DNA from: Pseudomonadota bacterium
GTDB lineage: Bacteria; Desulfobacterota; Binatia; Binatales; Binataceae
Direction of reading: 5' to 3'
Assembly: GCA_021323945.1 (NCBI GenBank)
Contig: JAJPKA010000002.1
Span: 62,001-126,000, forward strand
DNA: 64,000 bases
The notes below the pieces were generated by a model. That model was given only the letters and a program-made list of their open reading frames with translations. It was not told the origin of the DNA and made no database searches. Position 1 is the stretch's first letter; each line of letters begins with the position of its first letter. A program made the translations under genes and the position numbers. Of the stretch, positions 16,830-26,064 are shown piece after piece.

Positions 16830-17558
16830 CTACTCGACCCGTACCACCATGTCGCGTGGTAGCAGTTGGATCAGATGGTCAAAAGCTCGCTCGACGTATT
16901 CACGATCCTTCGATTCGAGTGTAAGCTTCACCCGATATTCCGGGTCACCGAGACGCGGATAGGATCCGAGCAGCAATGCCGGGTATGTCTCGAGACAAGC
17001 CTTCAAGTATTCGGCGATAGTGCCTTCGCCTGCACTGGTATAGATCGTCCGAATGTAATACGGATCGGTCGCAAACCTGCCAAGTAAGGCTGACAACTTC
17101 GCCTCAAAGATTTGCGGGATCCCCGGTAGAATATAAACGTTTTCCAGTTGCACTGTTGGAAATCGCAGGTCACCGGCCGCATTTAACGTTGCACCCTCGG
17201 GCACCTCGGCCATCTTCATACCCGTGGCCAGACGCTCCGTGAAATAATCTCGAATCATTCGCTCGAGTTCAGGATGGACCACCAGACGTCGCCCAAACGC
17301 CCGGGCAACGGCCTCCATTGTTATATCGTCGTGAGTCGGACCCACGCCGCCCGAGGTGATCACGAACTCAAATCGGCGAGCGCAGTAATTGACCTCCTCA
17401 GCAACGGGTTCAAGTTCATCCGGCACGACTGCGATGCGCTTGAGGGCAACGCCCACCTTGCGCAATTCGCGTGCGGCAAAATAAGAATTGGAATCATGCA
17501 CCTTACCGGAAAGAATCTCGTTTCCGACCACCACCATCCCGCAATCACGTTCCTGCAT
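16830..17558 (-). CDS. CinA-like competence/damage-inducible (MoCF-domain) protein
   Basis: Molybdopterin-binding-fold (MoCF_biosynth) protein. The N-terminal VVVGNEILSGKVHDSNSYF (9-27) and the TSGGVGPTHDDITMEA loop (about 67-82) are the hallmark of the CinA N-terminal domain; ILPGIPQIFEAKL is also conserved. At 242 aa it lacks the C-terminal nicotinamide-nucleotide amidase domain of full CinA (about 410 aa) and is like the short single-domain versions. The link to competence is historical; the activity of this short type is not established. It lies downstream of the sigma-factor gene on the same strand. Confidence 0.85.
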   Translation of the reverse strand: MQERDCGMVVVGNEILSGKVHDSNSYFAARELRKVGVALKRIAVVPDELEPVAEEVNYCARRFEFVITSGGVGPTHDDITMEAVARAFGRRLVVHPELERMIRDYFTERLATGMKMAEVPEGATLNAAGDLRFPTVQLENVYILPGIPQIFEAKLSALLGRFATDPYYIRTIYTSAGEGTIAEYLKACLETYPALLLGSYPRLGDPEYRVKLTLESKDREYVERAFDHLIQLLPRDMVVRVE

Positions 17559-17666
17559 TGGCGGTTAACCTTGGCTAATTTTAGAGTAGTCGGTCCTCAA
17601 AGCCCACAGACAGCTCATCAGTCCTCGGCTCATCCGGCAACCAGTGCTCCAGATGCTCAGTAGAGG

Positions 17667-18800
17667 CTATCTCGACGCCTGCTCAATATCGGCAGCTTGC
17701 TGCATTAGAAAATCCTTTAGTCGTCGCTTAAGACGTGATTCAATCTGGCGTACACGCTCGCGACTGATACCAAAGCGGGCGCCGACCTCCTGCAGCGTCG
17801 GAGGATCTTCGGACAGCAAGCGGCTTCGAAAGATCTCGAGCTCCTTGTCTTTCAGCGTCGCGGCGAATTGCTCGACCTTGTCCCGGGCAAAATTCCGCCA
17901 TTCTTCCTGCGCAGTTGCTTCCTCAGGGTTCCATTCTGTATCGGGGATTACATCGCCCAACCGGGTATCTTCCTCGGGACCCGCCGGCGCATCAAGCGAC
18001 ACTTCACTTTGCGCCATCCGTTCCTGCATTTCACGGACTTCGCTTTCCTTTACCCCCATCCGCTGGGCGAGGAGTTTAGGCTGCGGGGTAAACCCTTCCG
18101 CTTCGAGGCGTTCACTTTCTTTACGTAGGTTGAAGAAAAGCTTGCGCTGGGCTTGGGTCGTACCAATCTTGACGAGTCGCCAGTTGTTGATCAGATAGCG
18201 ATAAATGTAGGCGCGCACCCACCAAACGGCATACGACGGGAACCGAATTCCGCGGTACGGATCAAAGTTCTTAACGGCCTCCATGAGGCCCACGTTGCCT
18301 TCTTGTATTAGATCCAACAGGTTGCGCGATGCTCGTGCGAACTCGTTCGCAATCTTTACCACCAAGCGAAGATTGGCAGTGACCAGGCGATACGCATCTT
18401 CAGGATTGCGGTACTTGTAGTAGCGTCGCGCAATCTCGGCCTCTTGCTCGCGGCTAAGCACCGGGAACCGCCTGAGCTCGGCCAGATAGCGGCTAAGCGG
18501 GTCGACCGGAACAAGCTGCCCGCCGACAGTTGGATCGCCGCTCGCCCGACTCTCATCGTCCGATTCGCCTATCGGAGGCTCAGCTGTTGCATCGAAAGGC
18601 GTCAGAGACGCGTCAACCAGCTCTTCAACAAGCTCCCCGTCGTGTTCCGGTTCGACCGTCGCCAAGTCATCACTTTCGACGATCTCCGGCTCTAGAAGCC
18701 GTTCGTGTGCAGGTATGGGCTCCGGCTCGGCTTGGCGCGGAGGGCTTGAGATCCTTTTGCGAGCCTTTTTGCGCGGAGCCTGAACTGATTTGCGAGGCAC
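17667..18800 (-). CDS. rpoH: RpoH-type (sigma-32-like) sigma factor with long acidic N-terminus
   Basis: Alternative sigma factor directing RNA polymerase. Region 1.2/2.1 starts at PLSRYLAELRRFPVLS (101-116), region 2.3/2.4 includes DLIQEGNVGLMEAVKNFDP and FPSYAVWWVRAYI (187-199), the RpoH box QAQRKLFFNLR is at 217-226, and region 4.2 (TLQEVGARFGISRERVRQIE) is at 335-354. The RpoH box separates this from RpoD and points to a heat-shock type factor. An extra N-terminal segment of about 95 residues, basic then strongly acidic, is unusual since RpoH is normally about 285 aa; it may be regulatory. Start is GTG with AAGG about 9 bases upstream. Confidence 0.88.
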   Translation of the reverse strand: MPRKSVQAPRKKARKRISSPPRQAEPEPIPAHERLLEPEIVESDDLATVEPEHDGELVEELVDASLTPFDATAEPPIGESDDESRASGDPTVGGQLVPVDPLSRYLAELRRFPVLSREQEAEIARRYYKYRNPEDAYRLVTANLRLVVKIANEFARASRNLLDLIQEGNVGLMEAVKNFDPYRGIRFPSYAVWWVRAYIYRYLINNWRLVKIGTTQAQRKLFFNLRKESERLEAEGFTPQPKLLAQRMGVKESEVREMQERMAQSEVSLDAPAGPEEDTRLGDVIPDTEWNPEEATAQEEWRNFARDKVEQFAATLKDKELEIFRSRLLSEDPPTLQEVGARFGISRERVRQIESRLKRRLKDFLMQQAADIEQASR

Positions 18801-18965
18801 AGACAGCCTTCTTTTAAAGCAATTTAATCGTCAATTTGCTGACGACCCGCGAAGTTAACGAGCAGATTCCGCTTTTTGGTTTACGCCGCCGATTTTACTA
18901 CCAATTGCTCGACGGTAGAAGAAACGACAGCAATTGCGTCACCGGCCCATCCGAAATCCCACCGG

Positions 18966-19163
18966 TCACCCTTCTTCGGGTTCTACCACTCGGACCTTGC
19001 CGGCGGCAATCTCCCGCAATGCGGTTACAACTTCCTTATTGTCGGATTCGACCAGCGGACGCGCCCCTTTGAGCAGTTGTTTGGCGCGCCGAGCTGCGAC
19101 AAGCACTAGCTCAAAACGATTCGGGATGACTTCCAGGCAGTCTTCAACGGTTATTCGCGCCAT
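18966..19163 (-). CDS. rpoZ: RNA polymerase omega subunit
   Basis: Small core RNA polymerase subunit that chaperones beta-prime assembly. [29 protein letters not shown] is the conserved N-terminal helix region (2-30 here, shown in pieces: [24 protein letters not shown]), followed by [16 protein letters not shown]. At 65 aa it is at the short end of the family. It lies upstream of the sigma-factor gene on the same strand with a 165-base gap that holds no other gene. Confidence 0.93.
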   Translation of the reverse strand: MARITVEDCLEVIPNRFELVLVAARRAKQLLKGARPLVESDNKEVVTALREIAAGKVRVVEPEEG

Positions 19164-19241
19164 ACCTTTATTGTCCGGCTCAGCCGGGACCGTGTCAAAT
19201 CAGCTCCCATTCGCCAACCGATTAAATCAGCTCGAATCCGC

Positions 19242-20018
19242 TCAGGTCTCGACCGGTAGGCCCGCCTGTGACCACTCTGCGAAAGAGCCATCGAAAAGGC
19301 GAACATTGATGCCCAATTGATTCAATGCGACATAGCCAAGAGCCGCCCGGCTTCCACTGCGGCAATAGGCCACGACATTGTCGCCGCGCTCGAGTCCGAC
19401 CGATTTCGCGATGCGAGCTAATTCTGACGCGGGTTTAAGCAAATGGTGCGGAACATCGCTTAAGTCGCGCCAGACGATATTTACCGCCCCCGGAATGTGG
19501 CCTGCGGCATCATCACCGACCTTGGTAATTCCCCGATATTCTTCGAAGGTGCGAAAGTCCACAAGTCGGAAAGCCCCTAAATCGCGTACGTCGTCAAGAG
19601 TTGCACGGATCCAAGGCTTTAAGCTTGTCGTGAAGCTTCGGTTCCCACCGCCCGACGGCCGGTATCGAATCTCTCGTCCGCTCGCCTTCCATGCCTCAAA
19701 AAAACGGTCCATCAGGCTGACGTTGCGGCAGCCGAGATATTCCAAAACCCAGGCAATCAGCGCCGCATCTCGTCCGTCCGGGGAATCATAGATGATCGGT
19801 GTCAAGTCATCTCCCAGACCGGCATCAGCCACCAGCCGCGCTAGTGCTGTGGAATCGAGCAAGCGTCCATCCGAAGAGAAGACCTTGTGAGCTGGGATGT
19901 TGATAGCGCCCGGAAGATGGCCTGAAAGATACTTCACAGGGCGGCGCGCATCGACCGCTATGCACCCCGGTTGCTCGAGATGCTCTGCAACCCAATCGAT
20001 CGAGACCAGAGTTGGCAT
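19242..20018 (-). CDS. two-domain rhodanese-like sulfurtransferase
   Basis: Transfers sulfane sulfur, for example from thiosulfate or 3-mercaptopyruvate to a thiophile. There are two rhodanese domains: an inactive N-terminal one (about 3-120, with Asp78 at the cysteine position in IIYDSPDGRDA) and an active C-terminal one (about 135-256) with Cys219 in the loop CRSGSR. GHLPGAINIP and GHIPGAVNIVW are the paired conserved segments. The CRSGSR loop is closer to TST/SseA-like bacterial enzymes; substrate not determinable. It ends close to the next minus-strand gene, rpoZ, and follows the OsmC gene by 25 bases, so the two redox/sulfur genes may be cotranscribed. Confidence 0.9.
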   Translation of the reverse strand: MPTLVSIDWVAEHLEQPGCIAVDARRPVKYLSGHLPGAINIPAHKVFSSDGRLLDSTALARLVADAGLGDDLTPIIYDSPDGRDAALIAWVLEYLGCRNVSLMDRFFEAWKASGREIRYRPSGGGNRSFTTSLKPWIRATLDDVRDLGAFRLVDFRTFEEYRGITKVGDDAAGHIPGAVNIVWRDLSDVPHHLLKPASELARIAKSVGLERGDNVVAYCRSGSRAALGYVALNQLGINVRLFDGSFAEWSQAGLPVET

Positions 20019-20043
20019 GAACTAAAGTTGCACCGCCGCCTTC

Positions 20044-20577
20044 TTAGATTTTCTCGAACTCGGTGATTATCTCAGTCGGACGTGCGACGGTCTGGGTCAC
20101 TGGCGAGCCGTCGACCGCCGCCTGCCAGATTTCGCGAAGGGTTTTTTCGTCGGCGTCGGCTCGCACAAAACATTTGGCCTTGATTGACGGATAGCCCGGA
20201 TTGCCTGATTGACTGTGACCAGCCCATTTGAGGATATTTTCGAATTTGCCCTCCAGCGCTATTTCGAGATCATGGATCTTGACCCCCCGCCGTGTGGCGT
20301 TGAGAACGTAACCGACCGTCAAGCAGCTACCGACGGCCGAGAGCAATTGCTCATGGGCGCTGGCAGCCGAATCCGCTGCATCGAGTCCTTCGGGTTCGTC
20401 CAGTTCGACCGTGTGTTTGCGCATGTAGGCTTTTGCTTTAAACCCGCCTTGCCACACTACCCGTGATTTCCACGGACCGGTAACTGCGCCCAAAAACTCC
20501 TTGTCATCTCGCATCGCATTGAGGATCGAGTTGATCTTCTCTACGCGCAGACCGTTCAGGACTTTTTCGTCAGCCAT
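20044..20577 (-). CDS. OsmC-family peroxidase-like protein
   Basis: OsmC/Ohr-fold protein that reduces organic hydroperoxides in characterised members. The two redox cysteines are visible: Cys85 in LLSAVGSCLTVGYVLNA and Cys136 in SIKAKCFVRADA. Length 177 aa with an extra N-terminal helix compared with the 140-residue core. GGAGACCCAGATG before the start gives a usable ribosome binding site. Cotranscription with the rhodanese gene downstream is likely. Confidence 0.9.
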   Translation of the reverse strand: MADEKVLNGLRVEKINSILNAMRDDKEFLGAVTGPWKSRVVWQGGFKAKAYMRKHTVELDEPEGLDAADSAASAHEQLLSAVGSCLTVGYVLNATRRGVKIHDLEIALEGKFENILKWAGHSQSGNPGYPSIKAKCFVRADADEKTLREIWQAAVDGSPVTQTVARPTEIITEFEKI

Positions 20578-20653
20578 CTGGGTCTCCTATTCTTAAAGCG
20601 CCTCCCTCATCCTAACAAGCGAGGCGTGCGCTTGCCGGCTGGCTTCTCGACCG

Positions 20654-21820
20654 TCAGCTATACTCGCGACGGAGCATGTCAGCCGCCTCGGCGATCGACT
20701 GCAATTTTCGGTAGGCCGTCTGCGAGTTGTTTACACATCGTTCGGCGAATGTCCCAAAACCGCAATCCGGATTAAGGTAAATCTTCTCCGGATCGAAGTA
20801 TTTAAGTATATCTTTGACCCGTCGAACAATCCGAATGGGATCCTCCACCTCGTCGGTACGCGGATTAGCCACCCCCAAGCCGATCTCTTTCTCATTGCCA
20901 TATTCCTTGAATACATCAATCTCGCCCGCTCGTGGCGTGGCCATTTCCAGAACCAGCTGACTGACGTTCATTCGCATCAGCCATGGGAGGAGCGGTCCGT
21001 AATTCCCAGACAGAAGCACGTTCTCCTTGCGACTCCAATTGCCCCGGCAGACATGCACGCCAAATTTGATGCCGTCGATGCCGGCAACCGTCTCATTGAC
21101 TAACCGCACGGCGAAGTCCAACTCGTCCGCCGGGTCAGATCGAGAGCCGAGTGCAGCGCACATGAACGTCTGCTCCGCTTCATCGCCGTATACCACTTGC
21201 GACAGCGACGGCTCATCGAGTTGAATAAAATCGACGCCCGCCGACTTTAGGGCCTCGCATTCGCGCCTCAGAATGCGCACGATATCTCGCGCCAGCTCCT
21301 CCCGGGTTGGATAGGCTTGGTCCGACAGCCCCTCGAACCAACTGGAGCGGGTAAGCAGATAAGGTCCGGGAATCGGGACTTTGATTTGGCGTTTGGTGTG
21401 AGCTCGTAAAAATCTGGCTTCGTCAAGCGCTATCCCGGCCTCGGTTTCGTGCACCTTGTCCACCGCGATCGGACTTTTGATGGCAAAGGCGGGGACGTCG
21501 AGCGCGCGGAGAATCTCTTCAAAACTTGCACGGTCCTTCATATAATCAAGCAGCTCGCTCAATTTCATGAATCGCATGCCAGAGATCTTATCAACCACGA
21601 ACGAATAAAAATTGTCACGCCGCATCTCACCGTCACTAACGATATCGACGCCCGCGTCTTCTTGATACTTGATTGCTGCCAACACGGCATCGTCGGCGAT
21701 GCGATTGAACTCTTCGGCCGAGATCTCGCCGGCTTGACGTCGCCGCAGGGCCTGAATCAGCCAATCGGGCCGCGTCCAAGATCCAACAACGGTAACTGGA
21801 AAAAGAGTCTGTTGTGACAT
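20654..21820 (-). CDS. cobalamin-independent methionine synthase-like (MetE C-terminal family) protein
   Basis: UROD/MetE-like TIM barrel of 388 aa, equivalent to the C-terminal catalytic half of MetE. The zinc ligands His256 and Cys258 are in FGVHVCRGNW and Cys353 in LNPDCGFGTF; FIQLDEPSLSQ (198-208) is the substrate Asp loop. Stand-alone versions like this use simple methyl donors or act on other thiols (some are epoxyalkane:CoM transferase relatives), so methionine synthesis is plausible but not proven. It has no immediate operon partner; the MFS gene is upstream on the same strand 117 bases away. Confidence 0.85.
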   Translation of the reverse strand: MSQQTLFPVTVVGSWTRPDWLIQALRRRQAGEISAEEFNRIADDAVLAAIKYQEDAGVDIVSDGEMRRDNFYSFVVDKISGMRFMKLSELLDYMKDRASFEEILRALDVPAFAIKSPIAVDKVHETEAGIALDEARFLRAHTKRQIKVPIPGPYLLTRSSWFEGLSDQAYPTREELARDIVRILRRECEALKSAGVDFIQLDEPSLSQVVYGDEAEQTFMCAALGSRSDPADELDFAVRLVNETVAGIDGIKFGVHVCRGNWSRKENVLLSGNYGPLLPWLMRMNVSQLVLEMATPRAGEIDVFKEYGNEKEIGLGVANPRTDEVEDPIRIVRRVKDILKYFDPEKIYLNPDCGFGTFAERCVNNSQTAYRKLQSIAEAADMLRREYS

Positions 21821-21937
21821 TATGATTGTTCCTCACCGTGCACGCGAGCTCACCTGGCCAGTGGTGAAGGGGGTGAACCAGGCAGCCACGATGTTACCCG
21901 CATCTGCTCCTGGTTTATTTCAATTGAGTTGCCAAAT

Positions 21938-23407
21938 CTACTTAGCTGCTGAGAGGGGCGCCGCAATCTCCTCGAGGCTCACGCCTTCGGCGGCGACACC
22001 TAGCCAGAGCTCGACCCCGGCTGCACCCAGCATCAAACCTGCCGCAATCAAATACCCTAGATAAAGCGCACCGCGCTCACCCATATCGATCAGCATGCCA
22101 AAGAACCACGGTGCCACTATTCCCCCAACGGCCGTACCAACTGAGTAAAAGATCGCTATTGCCAGTGCGCGGACTTCCAGGGGAAAGATCTCGCTCACTG
22201 TCAAGTAGGCAGAACTTGCCGCTGACGACGCGAAAAAGAACATAAGCGTCCAAAGGGCCGTCTGACTGCTCGCGCTCAGCGCGCCAGCCTTGAACAGATA
22301 GCCGGTTACTACCAGGATCACTGCGGCGATAGCAAAGGTGGATGCGATCATCGGCCGCCGGCCAATTGTATCGAATAAGTGACCCATACACATAGGCCCC
22401 AGAAAGTTCCCAAGCGCGAATGGCATCAAATACAACCCCGTCGCCCCGGCAGGAACGTTGTAATAACGATTCAGCACCAAGGCGTAGGTGAAGAAAATCG
22501 CATTATACAGAAACGCCTGGGCTGCCATTAACGTAAGTCCCAGTATACTCCGCGCCCGAAACTCGGTTACCAGTGGTCGGAGAAGCGCTTCAAGTCCGAA
22601 CTGGTGGCGCACCATTATCCTGAGCGGGTGATGGTCACTCTGCGCTGCCAGCGGTTCAGTGATGCCCGCTTCTTCCTCGAACCCGCGCACAACTATTTCC
22701 GCCTCTTGGCGTTGACCATGCGTAAACAGCCATCGTGGACTTTCAGGAATAAAACGGCGCAAGTACAGAATCACTAGTCCGATTACAGCGCCAACTCCGA
22801 ATCCAAATCGCCACCCGACGTTGGCCGAAAAAATCTTCGGATTCAGGATGAGCGCAGTGGAGGCCGAGCCAACCAGCGCACCTAGCCAAAAACTACCGTT
22901 AATCATTAAGTCAATCCGACCCCGAAAACGGGCGGGGATTAGTTCGTCGATAGCAGCATTGACCGCCGAGTATTCACCTCCAATGCCCGCACCAGTCAGA
23001 AAACGGAAAGCGGCAAAGCTCGCAAGATCCCATGACAGCGCCGACAGGGCCACTCCGATTAGATAAGTCGACAGACTTACGAAAAAAAATGTGCGACGAC
23101 CGTGGCGATCGGTGAGATGGCCGAACACCAGGCTTCCGACAACTGCGCCCGCCAGATAGGCTGAGCTGATCAATCCGATTTGTGCGGCGCTAAAGCCGAG
23201 TACGTCGCGTCGTTGTAGGACCGCGCTGATTGCCCCCATCAGCGTTACCTCGAGTCCATCTAGGATCCAGGTAATTCCCAGCCCAACCACCAGCAGCGAG
23301 TGGAAACGGCTCCAGGGTAAACGATCGAGCCGCGCCGGGATCATGGTCTCGAACGTTTCAGTGGACTCGACGCTCATCGGCATCAGGCTGAACTCTACTT
23401 TAGGCAC
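21938..23407 (-). CDS. MFS transporter (sugar/metabolite porter-like)
   Basis: Twelve-helix major facilitator protein of 489 aa. Signatures: GHLTDRHGRRTFFFVS between TM2 and TM3, RFLTGAGIGGEYSAVNAAIDELIPARFRG (split: FLTGAGIGGEYSA, IPARFRGR) near TM4-5, PESPRWLFTHGQ before the central loop, and GHLFDTIGRRPMI between TM8 and TM9. The PESPRWL and E-x6-R pattern is that of the sugar porter/AAHS-like group. N-terminal start may be M1 or M11. Substrate unknown. Confidence 0.88.
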   Translation of the reverse strand: MPKVEFSLMPMSVESTETFETMIPARLDRLPWSRFHSLLVVGLGITWILDGLEVTLMGAISAVLQRRDVLGFSAAQIGLISSAYLAGAVVGSLVFGHLTDRHGRRTFFFVSLSTYLIGVALSALSWDLASFAAFRFLTGAGIGGEYSAVNAAIDELIPARFRGRIDLMINGSFWLGALVGSASTALILNPKIFSANVGWRFGFGVGAVIGLVILYLRRFIPESPRWLFTHGQRQEAEIVVRGFEEEAGITEPLAAQSDHHPLRIMVRHQFGLEALLRPLVTEFRARSILGLTLMAAQAFLYNAIFFTYALVLNRYYNVPAGATGLYLMPFALGNFLGPMCMGHLFDTIGRRPMIASTFAIAAVILVVTGYLFKAGALSASSQTALWTLMFFFASSAASSAYLTVSEIFPLEVRALAIAIFYSVGTAVGGIVAPWFFGMLIDMGERGALYLGYLIAAGLMLGAAGVELWLGVAAEGVSLEEIAAPLSAAK

Positions 23408-23472
23408 CTCAGAGGTTGAGCGTGCCCATGGTGCGATTCAGAGCAGAGCCTTGAAGAGATATCCGTGGCGCG

Positions 23473-24342
23473 TCAGGACTCGAGGCTCGCAGCGACCTTT
23501 CTCAGCGTCCGCACCACTTCAACCGGTCCGGCGAGGCGATAACGCGCGGCGCTGGGCCGGGGATCTCCGACCAGTACCGAAACGCCGCGTGAAGTCATTA
23601 CGGTGAATGCATCCTCATCAGTCAGATCGTCGCCAAAATAAACAGGCTCGAACTCATCGCCCACCCGCTCCCGCAATATTTGTAATGCATTTGCTTTGCT
23701 GGCAATCTTGGGCAGTGCTTCAATGACCATCTTTCCGTGCCGGGCTTGTAACGATCTTGTGCAGTCGGTTATGAATTTCTCGAAAGCCTCCCGCACGTAA
23801 CCGGCAATTGGCGGGGCGACCTGCCGATAGTGCAGCGCGATCGCGACACCCTTATTCTCGATCAGAAAGCCCGCACCCGCTGGCAGATTATGTTCGAGCC
23901 ATGCTCGTACACTTTCCAGATCCTCACGGCAATCCCTTATACCTGGTGGCACTTCAATCTTGCCGTCGGCGTCGAGCAACTGCAGTCCATGTACGCCCGC
24001 CAGTGCGATTCCTGGCGGCGTTGGCAGCATGCTACGCAAGTCCCGCAGAGCTCGCCCGCTGACTATTGCCGTGGCTACGCGGTCACGATGACTTGCAAAA
24101 AACCGCAGGACTTCAAGTACGCCCTCCACCGGTCGTGCCAGCCTGGGCTCACGCGCGATTTCGGAGATCGTCCCATCGTAATCGAGACAAAGCAAGATTG
24201 GACTTCTTCGTACAAGGTCAGGAAGCAGATTTTCCGGAAGCCGGGGCGGTCCCGGTTCAGACCGGAACAGCTTCCGAAGTACCTTGGCCAAAGCCCCTGT
24301 CCGGCGACAGTTCGGCGAGAAAACTTTCAGACCAGCGCTCAA
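23473..24342 (-). CDS. otsB: trehalose-6-phosphate phosphatase
   Basis: HAD-family phosphatase that removes phosphate from trehalose 6-phosphate. HAD motif I is LCLDYDGTISEI (nucleophile Asp), motif II is AIVSGRALRDL, and motif III/IV is YFGDDLTDEDAF. RP.AARYRLAGP near the end is typical. The frame starts 86 bases inside the 3' end of otsA in another phase; a GTG near 24285 is an alternative start, still within otsA. Such an overlap implies translational coupling with otsA. Confidence 0.93.
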   Translation of the reverse strand: MSAGLKVFSPNCRRTGALAKVLRKLFRSEPGPPRLPENLLPDLVRRSPILLCLDYDGTISEIAREPRLARPVEGVLEVLRFFASHRDRVATAIVSGRALRDLRSMLPTPPGIALAGVHGLQLLDADGKIEVPPGIRDCREDLESVRAWLEHNLPAGAGFLIENKGVAIALHYRQVAPPIAGYVREAFEKFITDCTRSLQARHGKMVIEALPKIASKANALQILRERVGDEFEPVYFGDDLTDEDAFTVMTSRGVSVLVGDPRPSAARYRLAGPVEVVRTLRKVAASLES

Positions 24343-25756
24343 GGTTGTTAGCTTGAACCTTGCCGCGCATTGCGCTCATGCGCGATGACTGCTCGGCGCG
24401 GCTCATCTCAACCGCTTGTCTCAATCGTTCGGCTATCTGATCGGCGTCGTAGGGATTCACCAACAACGCTTCTGTCAGCTCTTCCGCTGCGCCGGCAAAC
24501 TCGCTCAGAATCAGAACCCCATCATCACTCACGCGCGAAGCGACGAACTCCTTTGCTACCAGGTTCATCCCATCCCGCAATGGCGTAAGCAGTGCGATGT
24601 CGGCGGCGCGGTAGTATGCCACCAGCTCCTCGGCCCCGAACTGCGTGTATAAGTAACGCAGCGGCACCCATCCCTCGGAAGAAAAGCGACCGACCACGTG
24701 TCCGACTAGTTCATCCAGCTCCCGCTTCAGCTCGGCATAGTCGCTGACTTTGGTGCGTGACGGTACCGCTATAAGCACCAGGGTCACCCGTCGGTGCCAG
24801 GACGGGTTCTGTTCGAGAAACCGCTCAAAACCGAGCAGTCGCTCCAAAATTCCCTTCGTGTAATCCAGCCGATCAACCCCCAAAACCATCAGCTGAGTGC
24901 CAAGGCTCCGACGAATCCGTTGCGCTCGGCTCGCTACGCGAGGCGAGGCCGCGAGGCTGGCAAAAAAATCGGCCGGAATTCCCAGTGGAAAGGCTCCAGC
25001 CCGCACGCGCCGATTGTCTACCATTACCTCGCCGCGTTCATGAGAAACCTCGAGGCTCAGTATTCGCTGGCAGCAATTCAAAAAATGGGTGGCGTACGAC
25101 TGGGTATGGAATCCTATGACATCGGCGCCCAGCATTCCTTGCAAAAATTCCTCGCGCCAAGGCAGGATTCGCATTAGCTGTTCGGGCGGGAAAGGCACAT
25201 GCCAGAAAATCCCGATCGGGAGATCGTTACGTTGCTGGCGTACAGCGCGCGGCACCAGCGCTAGGTGAAAATCCTGTACCCATAGCGTGTCGCCGGGCTG
25301 GGCTTCATCGCAGACAATCCGCGCAAAAATCTGGTTGACCCGGAGATAACGGTTCCACTGATGCGTCGAAAAGTGGCACTTGGGTGTCATGAAGTGCATC
25401 AGAGGCCACAGACCCCGGTTACACATCCCATGATAGTATTCAGAAATGTCCTGTTCGCCCAGAGGCGCGAATATCATTTTGAACCGCGGTTCGACGGGCG
25501 GCATCAATTTTGGCGGTGGAGTCTTTTGTCCGCCCGACCACGCGATCCAGAGCCCTCCATTCCTTTCTAATAGCCGTAAAAAAGTGCTGCCGACTCCGCC
25601 TACAGTCGGCTCGATCCTTTCTTCGCGACCCTCCCGAATTATCCGTATCGGGGCCCGATTCGACATCACGATTAATCTGCCATTGCGCGAGTTCGGCCTG
25701 CCGTTGCGATTATCGATAAGATGGATTCGGGCCAGATCTCCGTTAGGTTCGTTCAT
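24257..25756 (-). CDS. otsA: alpha,alpha-trehalose-phosphate synthase (UDP-forming)
   Basis: GT20 glycosyltransferase that makes trehalose 6-phosphate from UDP-glucose and glucose 6-phosphate. Conserved segments: [11 protein letters not shown], the VGGVGST loop, [31 protein letters not shown], and [18 protein letters not shown] near the C-terminus. Start is taken as ATG 25756; a TTG three codons upstream is possible. It is upstream of and overlapping otsB, making a complete OtsAB osmoprotectant pathway. Confidence 0.96.
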   Translation of the reverse strand: MNEPNGDLARIHLIDNRNGRPNSRNGRLIVMSNRAPIRIIREGREERIEPTVGGVGSTFLRLLERNGGLWIAWSGGQKTPPPKLMPPVEPRFKMIFAPLGEQDISEYYHGMCNRGLWPLMHFMTPKCHFSTHQWNRYLRVNQIFARIVCDEAQPGDTLWVQDFHLALVPRAVRQQRNDLPIGIFWHVPFPPEQLMRILPWREEFLQGMLGADVIGFHTQSYATHFLNCCQRILSLEVSHERGEVMVDNRRVRAGAFPLGIPADFFASLAASPRVASRAQRIRRSLGTQLMVLGVDRLDYTKGILERLLGFERFLEQNPSWHRRVTLVLIAVPSRTKVSDYAELKRELDELVGHVVGRFSSEGWVPLRYLYTQFGAEELVAYYRAADIALLTPLRDGMNLVAKEFVASRVSDDGVLILSEFAGAAEELTEALLVNPYDADQIAERLRQAVEMSRAEQSSRMSAMRGKVQANNLERWSESFLAELSPDRGFGQGTSEAVPV

Positions 25757-26064
25757 GGCAACCAACCCCGAGGACTTAATAGTTGCGATCCCAGACGGTG
25801 GCCTGTTGCCGCTGGCCGAAGTCTATTCATCTACCTTTGCTTTGATAAGCAGATCGTACTAACGAAAGCTGAAATTAAAATAATTCGTTGCCTGGGACGG
25901 GGGCAAGAAAATACTTTCCACACAATGCGTCGACCACAGCCCAACCGCGCAATACTAATCGACAGCTAGCAATAAAGCGCGATAGGACCGCAAGACTGCC
26001 TTACGTGGCTTGATTCGAGATGAACGTTCATTTGCTCAAGCCGCCCCTGTCCTATCGCCAGGGT
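25757..26064. other. intergenic region upstream of otsA
   Basis: No gene was recognised. An AT-rich patch near 25860-25930 probably holds the otsAB promoter on the minus strand, but no box pair is good enough to name. The crotonase gene ends at the right side, also on the minus strand. Confidence 0.45.
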
